From positions 1 through 64,000 of the forward strand of contig CAZNRX010000018.1 of the NCBI GenBank assembly GCA_964575455.1: DNA of 64,000 nt. Direction: 5' to 3'. Below the pieces are notes generated by a model. That model searched no databases. It saw only the letters and a program-made list of their open reading frames with translations, and was not told the origin of the DNA. This DNA is from SKLM01 sp964575455 (lineage in GTDB: Bacteria; Chloroflexota; Anaerolineae; B4-G1). Of this stretch, positions 18,001 through 26,700 are shown piece after piece. Position numbers and translations under genes: made by a program. Within the stretch, counting starts at the first letter, position 1. The number at the start of each line of letters is the position of its first letter.

Positions 18001-21000
18001 GTGGCCAGATCCTTGCGCGTTCTAATCCTCGAAGACGTATCAGCCGACGCCGAGCTGATGATCCACGAGCTGCGCCAGAGTGGCTTCGACCCCGATTGGG
18101 AGCGTGTGGAGACCGGGGAGCAGTACCTCGCGCACCTGAGGCCGGATCTCGATGTGATCCTCGCCGACTACACGCTGCCGCGGTTCGACGCTGTGGAGGC
18201 ACTGCGCCTCCTGCGCAAGCGCAAGCTTGACGTTCCCTTCATCGTTGTCACCGGCACCATTGAAGAGGAGGCCGCTGTGGCCTGCTTGAGGCAGGGAGCT
18301 GACGACTACCTGATCAAGGACCGTCTGGCACGGCTGGGCCCGGCCGTCGAGCAGGCCTTGGAGGCCCGGCGTCTCCGCGGCGAGCGCCGGGCAGCGGAGC
18401 GAGAGGCACGGGTCTCCGCCCGCCAGTGGCAGGCCACCTTCGACGCCATCAGCGCGCCGGTCTTCTTGCTCGACGCTGGGGGGCGGATCGCCCGCTGCAA
18501 CCAGGCGGCCGAGGAGTTCGCGGGTGAGCGGCTCAGCGATGGGATGGCGTCTATCCCCCTCGTCGGCCGCTCGTGTTGCGAGATCGTGCACGGCGCCTCC
18601 GGCCCCATCGACGACTGCCCCTATCAGCGAGCGCTGGACTCACAGCGGAGAGAAGCCGAGGTCTGGCAGCGAGGGGGCCGCTGGTTCAGGGCCGTGGTCG
18701 ACCCCATGCTGGACGATGAGGGCTATCTGATTGGGTTTGTCTACGTCCTGGAGGAGATCACCGAGCGGAAGCGGACGGAGCAGGCTCTGCGTCGACGCAA
18801 CCGGGAGTTGAGCCTCCTCAACCAGGCGGGGCGAACGCTCAACTCCAGCCTGGAGCTTGAGGAAGTCCTGGGCGCGGTGCTGGAGGAGGTGCGGGGGCTG
18901 CTGGGCGTCGTCGGCTGTTCCGCTTGGCTGCGGGATTTCGAGAAGGATGAACTGGTCTGTCGCCAGGTGACAGGGCCTCGTAGCGGTATAGCTCGCGGCT
19001 GGCGTCTGGAGTCCGGGGCCGGTATCGTCGGCTGGGTGGTGGACCGGGGTGAGAGCTTGATCGTGCCCGATGCCCAGAGGGACGAGCGTCACTTCAAAGG
19101 CGTGGATGCGGAGACTGGGCTGCCGATACGCTCCATCCTCAGCGTGCCTCTCCAGGTGAAAGGGAGCGTCATCGGCGCGCTCCAGGCCGTGGACACGGAG
19201 GCAGGACGCTTCGACGGCCGGGACAGGAGGCTGTTGGAGGCCCTGGCGGCCTCGGCGGCCGTCGCCATCCAGAACGCCCGCCTCTACAAACAAGCGGAGG
19301 CAGAGATCTTCCAGCGGGAAGAGGCGGAGGCGGCGCTTCGGGCCAGCGAGGAGCGCTTTGAAGAGGTCGTGCGACGCTCGCCGATTGGGATCGCCATCGT
19401 TGACTCAGGCGGCCAACTGGTGGATTGTAACGAGGCTATAGCGCACCTTCTGGGCTTCACTCGTGAGGAGCTTCTGACCCTCAACTTCGAGGATTTCACC
19501 CACCCGGAGGACCTGGAGGCGGAATGGCCCTTGATCGATGAGCTGTGGTCTGGTAAGAGTGACGAGTACCGGATGACCAAGCGGTACATCCACAAGGACG
19601 GACGTACAGTCTGGGTCGATGTCGCTGCCTCCCTCGTGCGAGACAGAGCTGGAGAACCGAGGTTGGGCTTCGCCTTTGTGCAGGATATCACCAAGCGCAA
19701 GCAGACGGAGGAAGCGCTGCGGGATAGCGAGAGGAAGTTCCGGCTGCTCTTCGAGGAGGCCCCTATCGCTTATCAGTCGCTGGACGAGGACGGCTGTCTC
19801 CTGGACGTGAACCAGGCGTGGCTCGACCTAATGGGGCATTCGAGGCAGGATGTAGTTGGGCGGTGGTTTGGGGCGTTCGTTGCGCCGGAGCAGCAGGAGC
19901 ATTTCAGGGAGTGTTTTGGTCACTTCAAGGCTGCTGGTGAGATTCATGATGTAGAGCTTGCGTTGGTGCGGCAAGATGAGGCACAGGTTATCGCCTCATT
20001 CGACGGGACGATCGGGTATGATGAGCAGGGAAGCTTCAGGCAGACCCACTGCACCTTGCGCGATATCACCCAGCGCAAGCAGGCCGAGCGGGAACTACAT
20101 CGAGCCGCGGAGGAGCGCCGCGTACTGCTCGATCTCTTGCCGGTGGGCATCAGTATCACCGATGAGCAAGGGCAGATCGTTGACGCCAACCGGATGTCGG
20201 AGGAGCTGCTGGGCATCTCTGCAAGCGAACATAAGGAGCGTCGGTACGACGGCCAGGAATGGGATATCATCCGCCCCGACGGGACGCCGATGCCGTCGGA
20301 GGAGTACGCCAGCGTTCGGGCCCTGGAGGATCAGTGCATCGTCCGGAACGTGGAGATGGGCATCGTCCGGGCGCAGGACGAGATCACCTGGATCAGCGTC
20401 TCCGCCGCACCCATCCCGCTGGAGGGCTACGGCGTCACCATCGCCTACGCCGACATCACCGAGCGCAACCGTGCGGAGGAAGAGCTCAAGAGGAGCGAGC
20501 GGGAGCTGCGGTTGACGCTTGATGCCACCACCGACGGGATATGGAAGTGGAATTTCAAGACCGACGAGCTCTTCTTCAGCCCCCGATACTACAAGATGCT
20601 TGGCTACGAACCGGGCGAGTTCCCCGCTACCTTCGAAAGCTGGGTTGACCTGATTCACCCGAACGATCGAGATGCGGCGTTGTCGACGGCGCAGACCTTT
20701 CTTGCCACCAAGCCGGACTTCTACCATAACGAGTTTCGCTTGAGGACCAAGGCTGGCGATTACAGGTGGATTCGCGTCACGGCCCGGGTGGTTGAACGAG
20801 ATGATGATGGTGAAGCAGTGAGGATGATTGGCAATCACGAGGACATCACCGAGCGCAGGCGGGCGGAGGAGGCGCTGAAGCGACACGTGACGGAGTTGTT
20901 ATTGCTCAATGAGGTAGGCCAGCAGATCGTGGGCGAGCTCGATCTGGACGCGGTGCTCGAGAACGCCACGCGTCTGGTGCAGGAGACCTTCGGCTACTAT

Positions 21001-22044
21001 CAGGTGGTTGTCATGACGGTGGATCAGGAGCAGCGTGACTTGATGGTCAAGGCCAAGATGGGCGGGTTTGCTGGGCTTATCCCAGACGGCTATCGCCAGA
21101 GCCTGGACGAGGGGGTCATGGGGTGGGTAGCCAGCCAGGGTGAATCGGTGCTGGTGAGCGACGTCGAGAACGACCCACGCTATCTCAATCGCTATCCGGA
21201 CCAGATCCGCACCCGGTCGGAGCTGAGCGTGCCAATCCGCCTGGGTGGTGAGGTCGTAGGCGTGCTTGACGTACAGAGCGAGTATCACGACGCGTTTGGC
21301 GAGAACGATCTACTGGTGATAGAGACCGTGGCCGATCAGATCGCTGTGGCGATGAAGAACGCTCGGCTCTACGAGGCTGAGCGCGAGGCGCGCGAGCAGC
21401 TGCGCAAACTGACTGGTTACCTGCAGGAGGCTCGTGAGGATGAGCGAACGCGCATCGCCCGGGAGATCCACGATGAGTTCGGCCAGATGATAACGGCGTT
21501 GAAGATGGATCTGTCCTGGTTGTCGAAGCGGCTGCCTAGCGACAGACCCCAGTTGGCACAGAAGGCCGACGCGATGTCGGACGTCGTCGACTGCTCGTTT
21601 CAGGTCGTGCGCCGCATCTCCAGCGAGCTCCGTCCCGGCATTCTGGATGATCTGGGGCTGGCAGCGGCCGTCGAGTGGCAGGCCGAGACGTTCTGTGAGC
21701 GGAGCGACATCGTCTGTCGGCTCCACCTGGACGAGGCGGCGGGGAGGCTCAATCGCGAGCTGTCGACGGTCCTCTTCCGTATCTTCCAGGAGGCGTTGAC
21801 CAACGTCGCGCGCCACGCCGATGCCGCCGAGGTGCGCATCGATCTGCAGGCTGAGCCTGATGAGGTGGTGCTGATCGTGACGGACGATGGACGGGGCATT
21901 ACGCCGGAGGACCTCTCCGGTTCCGCATCTCTCGGGTTGATGGGCATGCGGGAGCGCGCCCGCGCCCTCGGTGGCAAGGTGACCGTGGAGGGTGTGCCGG
22001 GCCAGGGCACAACGGTGACGGCATCCATCCCGCATCACGAATGA
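18001..22044 (+). CDS. Giant hybrid sensor histidine kinase (receiver-PAS-GAF-PAS x4-GAF-HisKA_3-HATPase)
   Basis: This is a 1347-residue cytosolic kinase with no membrane segments. In order it has an N-terminal receiver (about 1-125; VLILEDVSADAE, ILADYTLPRFDA), PAS (about 145-255), GAF (about 270-425), four PAS domains (about 440-560, 570-690, 695-815, 830-955) and a second GAF (about 965-1115). A NarL-type dimerisation/phosphoacceptor domain follows, with the His in RIAREIHDEFGQM near 1150. The HATPase ends in GLMGMRERARALGGKV. Kinases of this type pair with NarL/FixJ regulators, and one is encoded 67 bases downstream. The N-terminal receiver means it also accepts phosphate from another kinase. 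Ligands are unknown. Confidence 0.9.
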   Translation: MARSLRVLILEDVSADAELMIHELRQSGFDPDWERVETGEQYLAHLRPDLDVILADYTLPRFDAVEALRLLRKRKLDVPFIVVTGTIEEEAAVACLRQGADDYLIKDRLARLGPAVEQALEARRLRGERRAAEREARVSARQWQATFDAISAPVFLLDAGGRIARCNQAAEEFAGERLSDGMASIPLVGRSCCEIVHGASGPIDDCPYQRALDSQRREAEVWQRGGRWFRAVVDPMLDDEGYLIGFVYVLEEITERKRTEQALRRRNRELSLLNQAGRTLNSSLELEEVLGAVLEEVRGLLGVVGCSAWLRDFEKDELVCRQVTGPRSGIARGWRLESGAGIVGWVVDRGESLIVPDAQRDERHFKGVDAETGLPIRSILSVPLQVKGSVIGALQAVDTEAGRFDGRDRRLLEALAASAAVAIQNARLYKQAEAEIFQREEAEAALRASEERFEEVVRRSPIGIAIVDSGGQLVDCNEAIAHLLGFTREELLTLNFEDFTHPEDLEAEWPLIDELWSGKSDEYRMTKRYIHKDGRTVWVDVAASLVRDRAGEPRLGFAFVQDITKRKQTEEALRDSERKFRLLFEEAPIAYQSLDEDGCLLDVNQAWLDLMGHSRQDVVGRWFGAFVAPEQQEHFRECFGHFKAAGEIHDVELALVRQDEAQVIASFDGTIGYDEQGSFRQTHCTLRDITQRKQAERELHRAAEERRVLLDLLPVGISITDEQGQIVDANRMSEELLGISASEHKERRYDGQEWDIIRPDGTPMPSEEYASVRALEDQCIVRNVEMGIVRAQDEITWISVSAAPIPLEGYGVTIAYADITERNRAEEELKRSERELRLTLDATTDGIWKWNFKTDELFFSPRYYKMLGYEPGEFPATFESWVDLIHPNDRDAALSTAQTFLATKPDFYHNEFRLRTKAGDYRWIRVTARVVERDDDGEAVRMIGNHEDITERRRAEEALKRHVTELLLLNEVGQQIVGELDLDAVLENATRLVQETFGYYQVVVMTVDQEQRDLMVKAKMGGFAGLIPDGYRQSLDEGVMGWVASQGESVLVSDVENDPRYLNRYPDQIRTRSELSVPIRLGGEVVGVLDVQSEYHDAFGENDLLVIETVADQIAVAMKNARLYEAEREAREQLRKLTGYLQEAREDERTRIAREIHDEFGQMITALKMDLSWLSKRLPSDRPQLAQKADAMSDVVDCSFQVVRRISSELRPGILDDLGLAAAVEWQAETFCERSDIVCRLHLDEAAGRLNRELSTVLFRIFQEALTNVARHADAAEVRIDLQAEPDEVVLIVTDDGRGITPEDLSGSASLGLMGMRERARALGGKVTVEGVPGQGTTVTASIPHHE

Positions 22045-22079
22045 CACGAATTGGACGAATGGCACGAGTGGCACGAACA
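22034..22079. repeat. Degenerate CACGAA tandem repeat at a gene end
   Basis: Units such as ATCACGAATGACACGAA, GGACGAAT, GGCACGAGT and GGCACGAAC follow each other. They start in the last codons of the hybrid kinase gene, and its TGA is part of the repeat. The first 17 bases recur exactly, on the other strand, immediately after the lpdA stop (33973-33989). Confidence 0.75.
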
Positions 22080-22111
22080 GGGGAATAGCACAAGCTTGGG
22101 CTGGAGGTGCT

Positions 22112-22747
22112 GTGAAAATGATCCGCGTACTCATCGCCGACGACCACGCCGTCGTGCGCCGCGGATTGGCCCAGATACTGGAGGATGAAGCCGATCTCGT
22201 GATGGTCGCTGAGGCTCGCACCGCGGGTGAGGTGCTGCAGGCGATACGGGAAGACGGCATCGACGTGCTGGTGCTCGACATCGCCATGCCAGGCGGCGGC
22301 GGCCTGGAGGTCTTGCGGCAGCTTCAAGATCTCCTCCCTGATCTCCCGGTGCTGATCCTCAGCGTATACGCCGAGAAACAGTATGCAGTGCGCGTGCTGA
22401 AGGCTGGGGCTGCGGGCTATCTGACGAAAGACAGCATCCCCGAGGAGCTCGTCGCTGCGATTCGCCGCGTGGCGCAGGGCAGGAGGTACATCACCCCCGT
22501 GGTGGCCTCCTTGCTGGCCGAGCGGCTCCATGCGGGGAGGGCACCTCTCCACGAGGAGCTCTCCGACCGCGAGTTTCAGGTGCTCCGCATGCTGGCCCAG
22601 GGGCGCTCGGTCACCGACATCGCTGAGGATCTCAAGCTCAGCACAAAGACCATCAGCACGTACCGCGCTCGCATCCTGGGGAAGCTCCATCTGGACTCCA
22701 CGGCCAGCATCATCCGCTACGCCCTCGATCACGACCTGGTGGAGTGA
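22112..22747 (+). CDS. NarL/FixJ-family response regulator
   Basis: This 211-residue regulator has a receiver domain (LIADDHAVVRR, phospho-Asp in VLVLDIAMPGG, Lys in YLTKDSIP) and a LuxR-type helix-turn-helix (LSDREFQVLRMLAQGRSVTDIA ... KTISTYRARI). It is the expected phosphorylation partner of the preceding HisKA_3 kinase. A GGAGG ribosome site lies at 22103-22107; GTG 22112 and ATG 22118 are both possible starts (spacings 4 and 10). An inverted repeat just downstream (22810-22831) sits upstream of a promoter and is a candidate target. Confidence 0.92.
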   Translation: MKMIRVLIADDHAVVRRGLAQILEDEADLVMVAEARTAGEVLQAIREDGIDVLVLDIAMPGGGGLEVLRQLQDLLPDLPVLILSVYAEKQYAVRVLKAGAAGYLTKDSIPEELVAAIRRVAQGRRYITPVVASLLAERLHAGRAPLHEELSDREFQVLRMLAQGRSVTDIAEDLKLSTKTISTYRARILGKLHLDSTASIIRYALDHDLVE

Positions 22748-22809
22748 GAGGGCCGAAAACTCGTTCCTTTCTCAATTCGCCGTAGTCCCTCCAGCTCGAT
22801 CATCCCCCT

Positions 22810-22831
22810 CTTGTAGGATTTGTCCTACAAG
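22810..22831. promoter_or_regulatory. Inverted repeat upstream of the receiver-gene promoter
   Basis: CTTGTAGGA (22810-22818) and TCCTACAAG (22823-22831) are separated by TTTG. The site ends about 18 bases before a -35-like element. This is the usual place for an activator such as the NarL-type regulator encoded just upstream. It could instead be a weak terminator of that gene, but there is no T-tract. Confidence 0.45.
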
Positions 22832-22849
22832 AACGTCCGATTTCCCCTA

Positions 22850-22878
22850 CAGACAGCGACGTCCCTCTGTGATATACT
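22850..22878 (+). promoter_or_regulatory. Candidate promoter of the receiver/RsbT/B12 operon
   Basis: CAGACA (22850-22855) and TATACT (22873-22878) are 17 bases apart. The -10 is good and the -35 keeps only the GACA part, which fits an activator-dependent promoter. The receiver gene starts at 22940. Confidence 0.45.
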
Positions 22879-22939
22879 GCCATCGTGTGAAAACACGTGC
22901 ACGTCCATCGTGCAGTAGAGCACCGGGAGGCCGCCAAGT

Positions 22940-23314
22940 ATGCTAAGAGTTCTGATTGCCGACGATTCGGACCTGGTTCGGGATCGCCTCAAGGATCTCA
23001 TCTCCGATATAGCTGGCACGGAGGTCGTCGGTGAGGCCGCCAACGGGTCCAAGACCCTGGAGGCCGTGGAGGAGTTGGTACCCGACGTCCTGATCCTCGA
23101 CATCCGCATGCCGGGAGGCAACGGCATCGACGCGCTGAAAACGGTGAAGGCGAAGGCTCCCTGCCCGACCGTGATCATGCTGACGGCGTATGCCTACCCG
23201 CAGTATCGAAGAAAGTGTTTGGAGGCCGGCGCGGAATACTTCTTCGACAAGTCCACCGAGTTCGAACGAATCGCCGATGTCTTGGAGCATCTGATCGGTG
23301 AAGGCACGGAGTGA
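22940..23314 (+). CDS. Stand-alone response regulator receiver protein
   Basis: This 124-residue CheY-like domain has RVLIADDSDLVRDRL, the phospho-acceptor Asp in VLILDIRMPGGNG, the switch Thr in VIMLTAYAYP and a Lys in FFDKSTEF. No output domain is attached. Its 3' end overlaps the following broken gene by 17 bases (GTG at 23298). That suggests it was once coupled to a PAS-containing histidine kinase whose remains lie downstream. The ATG at 22940 follows a purine-rich GGGAGG site. Confidence 0.88.
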   Translation: MLRVLIADDSDLVRDRLKDLISDIAGTEVVGEAANGSKTLEAVEELVPDVLILDIRMPGGNGIDALKTVKAKAPCPTVIMLTAYAYPQYRRKCLEAGAEYFFDKSTEFERIADVLEHLIGEGTE

Positions 23315-23690
23315 AAGCAACCTTATCGCCATCTCCAACCTGGAAGGGAACCTGACCTACGTCAACCCCGCCTTTCCTCGATGTCTGGGGCTACCAGGAC
23401 GAGGAGGAGGTGCTGAGCCGCGAGGCCGTCGAGTTCTGGCAGATGGAGGAGAAGGCCGCCCAGGTGATCAGCGCGCGCTCGACATCTCGGCCGTTGAGAT
23501 CCTCGATTCCTTCTTCGCCCGCACCGCCGCCGAGACCGCCCAGATGGTGGGCCTGATGGGAGGGGAGACCGTCATCGCCGGCATGCGGCCCAACGTGGCC
23601 ATCACCGCCACCCAGCTCGGTTTGACGCTGGGGAAGGCGAAGACCGCGCTCGATATCGAGCGCGCGCTGGATCTGCTGGGTGGCCTGTGA
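23298..23690 (+). pseudogene. Broken PAS-kinase start joined to the 3' part of an rsbS-like STAS gene
   Basis: The first 25 codons read as the opening of a PAS domain (NLEGNLTYVNPAF). One extra T in 23371-23376 (CCTTTCC) then shifts the frame. In the +1 frame the PAS sequence continues plausibly (LDVWGYQDEEEVLSREAV, then EFWQMEEKAAQV) to about 23466. There it stops abruptly. The original frame resumes with LDISAVEILDSFF, ETAQMVGLMGGETVIAGMRP and AITATQLGLTLGKAKTALD, the C-terminal part of an RsbS-type STAS antagonist. The phosphorylatable Ser of DIS is retained. The reading frame is open throughout, but the middle is nonsense. I take it as a recombination scar rather than a working protein. 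Confidence 0.75.
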
Positions 23691-23707
23691 GGTGGGGGGG
23701 CAGAGCG

Positions 23708-24373
23708 ATGTCTGATCAATACACTGGACGCGTGCGCGTCGAATCCGAGGGGGACATCGTGACCGTGCGGAGGGCCATTCGCGACGCGGCCAAGGAGATT
23801 GGCTTCGGGGTGACTGACCTGACCCGCATCGTCACCGCCGCCTCCGAGCTGACGCGAAACATCTACCTCTATGCTGGCTCAGGGGGGGTGAGGGTGAGGT
23901 GGCGCGAGCTCAACTCAGGGCAGTCATCCGGCATCAAGGTCGTCTTTGAGGATCGAGGACCCAGCCTGGAGGTCCCCCCAGAGGTGAAGGTGGTCGCCTG
24001 CCTGGACGATCAGGTGTCCATCATCCGCGGCGATCCCAACCAGCTGATGCAGGTATTCCGTAACATTGGGCAGAATGGCATCCAGGCCATGCCGGATGGC
24101 GGAGAGCTAATGATCAGACCCAGGGCCCCATCCGCGGACGCGGTCGAGGTCTCGATATCGGATACTGGCATGGGCATTCCGGAGCATCAACGAGAGCGGA
24201 TCTTCGAGCCCCTCTTCACCACCAAGACGCAGGGCATTGGGCTGGGTCTGGCGATTGTGAAGACCCTCGTCGAGGGACACGATGGGAGAGTCACGGTGGA
24301 GAGCCAGGTCGGAGAGGGGACCACCTTCACTGTCAGGCTGCCCGTTGAAGCGTGTGAGGGGGTAAGAGGGTGA
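23708..24373 (+). CDS. RsbT-like N-terminus fused to a histidine-kinase ATPase domain
   Basis: Residues 1 to about 90 look like RsbT, the serine kinase of stressosome modules (DIVTVRRAIRDAAKEIGFG, LTRIVTAASELTRNIYLYAG, then the G1-like FEDRGP). The RsbT fold is cut there. From about residue 92 the sequence is the C-terminal HATPase_c domain of an NtrB/ZraS-like kinase, with its own N-box (QVFRNIGQNGIQAMPDGG), DTGMGIP and FTTKTQGIGLGLAIVKTLVEG. No HisKA domain is present. The 221-residue product has two N-boxes and one complete ATPase site. ATG 23708 with a GGGGGGG site is preferred over GTG 23687. It may or may not be functional. Confidence 0.7.
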   Translation: MSDQYTGRVRVESEGDIVTVRRAIRDAAKEIGFGVTDLTRIVTAASELTRNIYLYAGSGGVRVRWRELNSGQSSGIKVVFEDRGPSLEVPPEVKVVACLDDQVSIIRGDPNQLMQVFRNIGQNGIQAMPDGGELMIRPRAPSADAVEVSISDTGMGIPEHQRERIFEPLFTTKTQGIGLGLAIVKTLVEGHDGRVTVESQVGEGTTFTVRLPVEACEGVRG

Positions 24374-24392
24374 CAGAATCCAGGAGACTGCA

Positions 24393-25454
24393 ATGGATAA
24401 GCTGAACGAGATCGGTCACATCATCCGGGCGGAGCGAGAGACGCTGGCGCAGCAGATCGTGGCTCGCCAGTACGACGAGCAGCCCGGGGTATGGAGGCCT
24501 TTCGGGGACCCAGGCCGGGAGAAGAGCGTGCGCGACGCAGGCTACCATCTCTCGTACCTGGTCGAGGCGCTGGCTGCCTCGGATCCCTCGCTCTTCGCTG
24601 AGTACGTCGGCTGGGTCAAGGTGCTCTTCGCCGGCCTCGGCTTCCCTGAGGACGTGCTGTCGATCACGCTGGCCTGTATGCGAGAGGTGCTGGAGGCTCG
24701 CCTGGGGGCGCAGCATCAGGCGATCCTAGACCGATACCTCGGCGCGGGCGTGAGGGCATTGAACCAGACACCCGCCGCGCCGCCCAGCTACGTCGAGGAG
24801 GACGCCACCCTGGGCCGACTCGCCCGAAGGTATCTGGATGCGCTTCTGGCGGGGGATCGGAAGGCCGCCAGCCAGATGATCCTGGACGCCGTTGACGGAG
24901 GAACGCCGGTGCGTGAGATCTACCTTCACGTCTTCCAGCCGGTGCAGCGCGAGATCGGTCGCCTGTGGCAGACAAATCGGATCAGCGTGGCGCAGGAGCA
25001 CTACTGTACCGCGGCCACGCAGCTGATCATGTCCCAGCTCTATCCACGTATCTTTACCACGGAGCGGACCGGCCATCGCCTGGTGGCGACGTGTGTGGGG
25101 GGCGAGCTCCACGAGATCGGCGTGCGCATGGTGGCCGATTTCTTCGAGATGGAGGGGTGGGACACCTATTACCTGGGAGCGAACACGCCGGCGGAGAGCG
25201 TGTTAAGCACCATCGCGGAGCGTGAGCCGGATATCCTCGGGGTGTCGGCCACGATTACGATGCACGTCAGCGACGTGAAAGCCCTCATCGAGCAGGTGCG
25301 AGCTTCCGGCGTGGGGGACGGGGTCAAGGTTCTGGTGGGGGGCTACCCTTTTAACACGGCGCCCGACCTGTGGCGTCGCGTGGGAGCCGATGGCTACGCC
25401 CCCGACGCGCAGGAGGCGACGGCGATAGCGCGTCGATGGATGAGCGCGGCATGA
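24393..25454 (+). CDS. Cobalamin-binding sensor protein with CarH-like Wx9EH motif
   Basis: This 353-residue protein has a helical N-terminal half, then a B12-binding_2 helical cap and a B12-binding Rossmann domain. The cap contains W-x9-EH (LWQTNRISVAQEH, about 190-203), the motif that caps adenosylcobalamin in CarH-type photoreceptors. The Rossmann domain has ELHEIG (about 237-242), with His as lower cobalt ligand, then GVSATITMH and VLVGGYPF. No DNA-binding domain is present, unlike CarH. Its position among kinases and receivers suggests it feeds light or cobalamin status into the phosphorelay. A corrinoid methyltransferase role is less likely because no methyltransferase gene is nearby. 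Confidence 0.83.
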   Translation: MDKLNEIGHIIRAERETLAQQIVARQYDEQPGVWRPFGDPGREKSVRDAGYHLSYLVEALAASDPSLFAEYVGWVKVLFAGLGFPEDVLSITLACMREVLEARLGAQHQAILDRYLGAGVRALNQTPAAPPSYVEEDATLGRLARRYLDALLAGDRKAASQMILDAVDGGTPVREIYLHVFQPVQREIGRLWQTNRISVAQEHYCTAATQLIMSQLYPRIFTTERTGHRLVATCVGGELHEIGVRMVADFFEMEGWDTYYLGANTPAESVLSTIAEREPDILGVSATITMHVSDVKALIEQVRASGVGDGVKVLVGGYPFNTAPDLWRRVGADGYAPDAQEATAIARRWMSAA

Positions 25455-25473
25455 GGACGTGAGGGGGGGCACA

Positions 25474-26670
25474 ATGATGCCAGCTAACCAGGGCACGATG
25501 GGGATTGCCTTGCTGTGTGACAGTCAGGGGATGGTGTTGAAGGTGCTCCGAGATGAGTTGGGGATCGGCGACCGGATCTCCCCTGGACAGCCGTGGAGCG
25601 CGTTGGTGGATCGGGGAAGCCTCAAGAAGGCTCTCAACTTCCTGGTCGAGCTTCGCGAACGGGGGGCGGTCTTCGACTGGGAGATGAACGTGCCCCATGA
25701 GGATCGAGTCATCACGCTGCACGTCGTGGGGGTCGAGCTCGAAGACTACCTGTTGATCGTTGGCGCCAAGAGCAGCAACGGCGTGATGGCGCTCTACGAG
25801 GAGATGATGCGCATCAGCAACGAGCAGGCGAACGCCCTGCGTCGCGCGGTCAAGGAGCGCTCGGAGCGCGCTCGCGCTCGGGAGGAGCGCGGCAGCGAGC
25901 TTTACGACGAGATCACGCGCCTGAACAATGAGCTCGTGGCCATGCAGCGCGAGCTGGCCAGGAAGAACGCTGAGCTGGAGCGGTTGAACGAGCAGAAGAA
26001 CGAGTTCCTGGGCATGGCGGCCCACGACCTGCGCAACCCCCTGCACGCCATTCTCGCCTACAGCGACTTCCTCCTTGAGGACACGTCCGAGGTGCTCGGT
26101 GAGGAACAGCTGGAGTTCCTTTCCATCATCCAGTCGTCGACGGAGTTCATGGCCACGCTGGTGAATGACCTGCTGGACGTGGCCAAGATCGAATCGGGCA
26201 AGCTCCAGCTGAGCCTGGAGCCCACGGACCTGGCCGCATTGGTGGAGGAGAACGTGGCCCTGAACGAGCCATTGGCCCGGAACAAGGAGATTAAGCTGAG
26301 ACGGTCGGTCCAGGAGCTGCCCACGATGACCGTAGATCCGGCGAAGATCGAGCAGGTGCTGAACAACTTGATCAGCAACGCCATCAAGTATTCGCCGCCG
26401 GACACCATCGTCGACGTTCGACTCCGCCGCGACGGCGACTGGGCTGTCCTTTCGGTGCAGGACCGCGGCCAGGGGATACCGGAGGACGAGCAAGATGCGC
26501 TGTTCCAGCCCTTCAGGACGACCAGCGTGCAGGCCACCGCCGGCGAGAAGAGCACGGGCCTGGGCTTGGTGATCACGAAACGGATCGTCAAGGGTCACGG
26601 GGGTACCATTGAGGTGGAGAGCGGGGAGGGAGCCGGGAGCACCTTCACGGTGCGCCTGCCGCTGACGTGA
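25474..26670 (+). CDS. Cytosolic sensor histidine kinase (PAS-like, coiled coil, HisKA, HATPase)
   Basis: The 398-residue kinase has an N-terminal PAS-like domain (about 5-110), a charged coiled coil (about 110-175), HisKA with the phosphoacceptor in FLGMAAHDLRNPLHAI, and a HATPase with NLISNAIKYSPP and STGLGLVITKRIVKGHGG. No membrane segment is visible. ATG 25474 with a GGGGGG site is preferred to GTG 25459. It lies 19 bases after the cobalamin-binding gene, so that protein is a natural candidate input. A receiver gene follows within 31 bases. Confidence 0.88.
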   Translation: MMPANQGTMGIALLCDSQGMVLKVLRDELGIGDRISPGQPWSALVDRGSLKKALNFLVELRERGAVFDWEMNVPHEDRVITLHVVGVELEDYLLIVGAKSSNGVMALYEEMMRISNEQANALRRAVKERSERARAREERGSELYDEITRLNNELVAMQRELARKNAELERLNEQKNEFLGMAAHDLRNPLHAILAYSDFLLEDTSEVLGEEQLEFLSIIQSSTEFMATLVNDLLDVAKIESGKLQLSLEPTDLAALVEENVALNEPLARNKEIKLRRSVQELPTMTVDPAKIEQVLNNLISNAIKYSPPDTIVDVRLRRDGDWAVLSVQDRGQGIPEDEQDALFQPFRTTSVQATAGEKSTGLGLVITKRIVKGHGGTIEVESGEGAGSTFTVRLPLT

Positions 26671-26700
26671 TCGCTTCATCGCTTGGAGGAGGTGAACACG

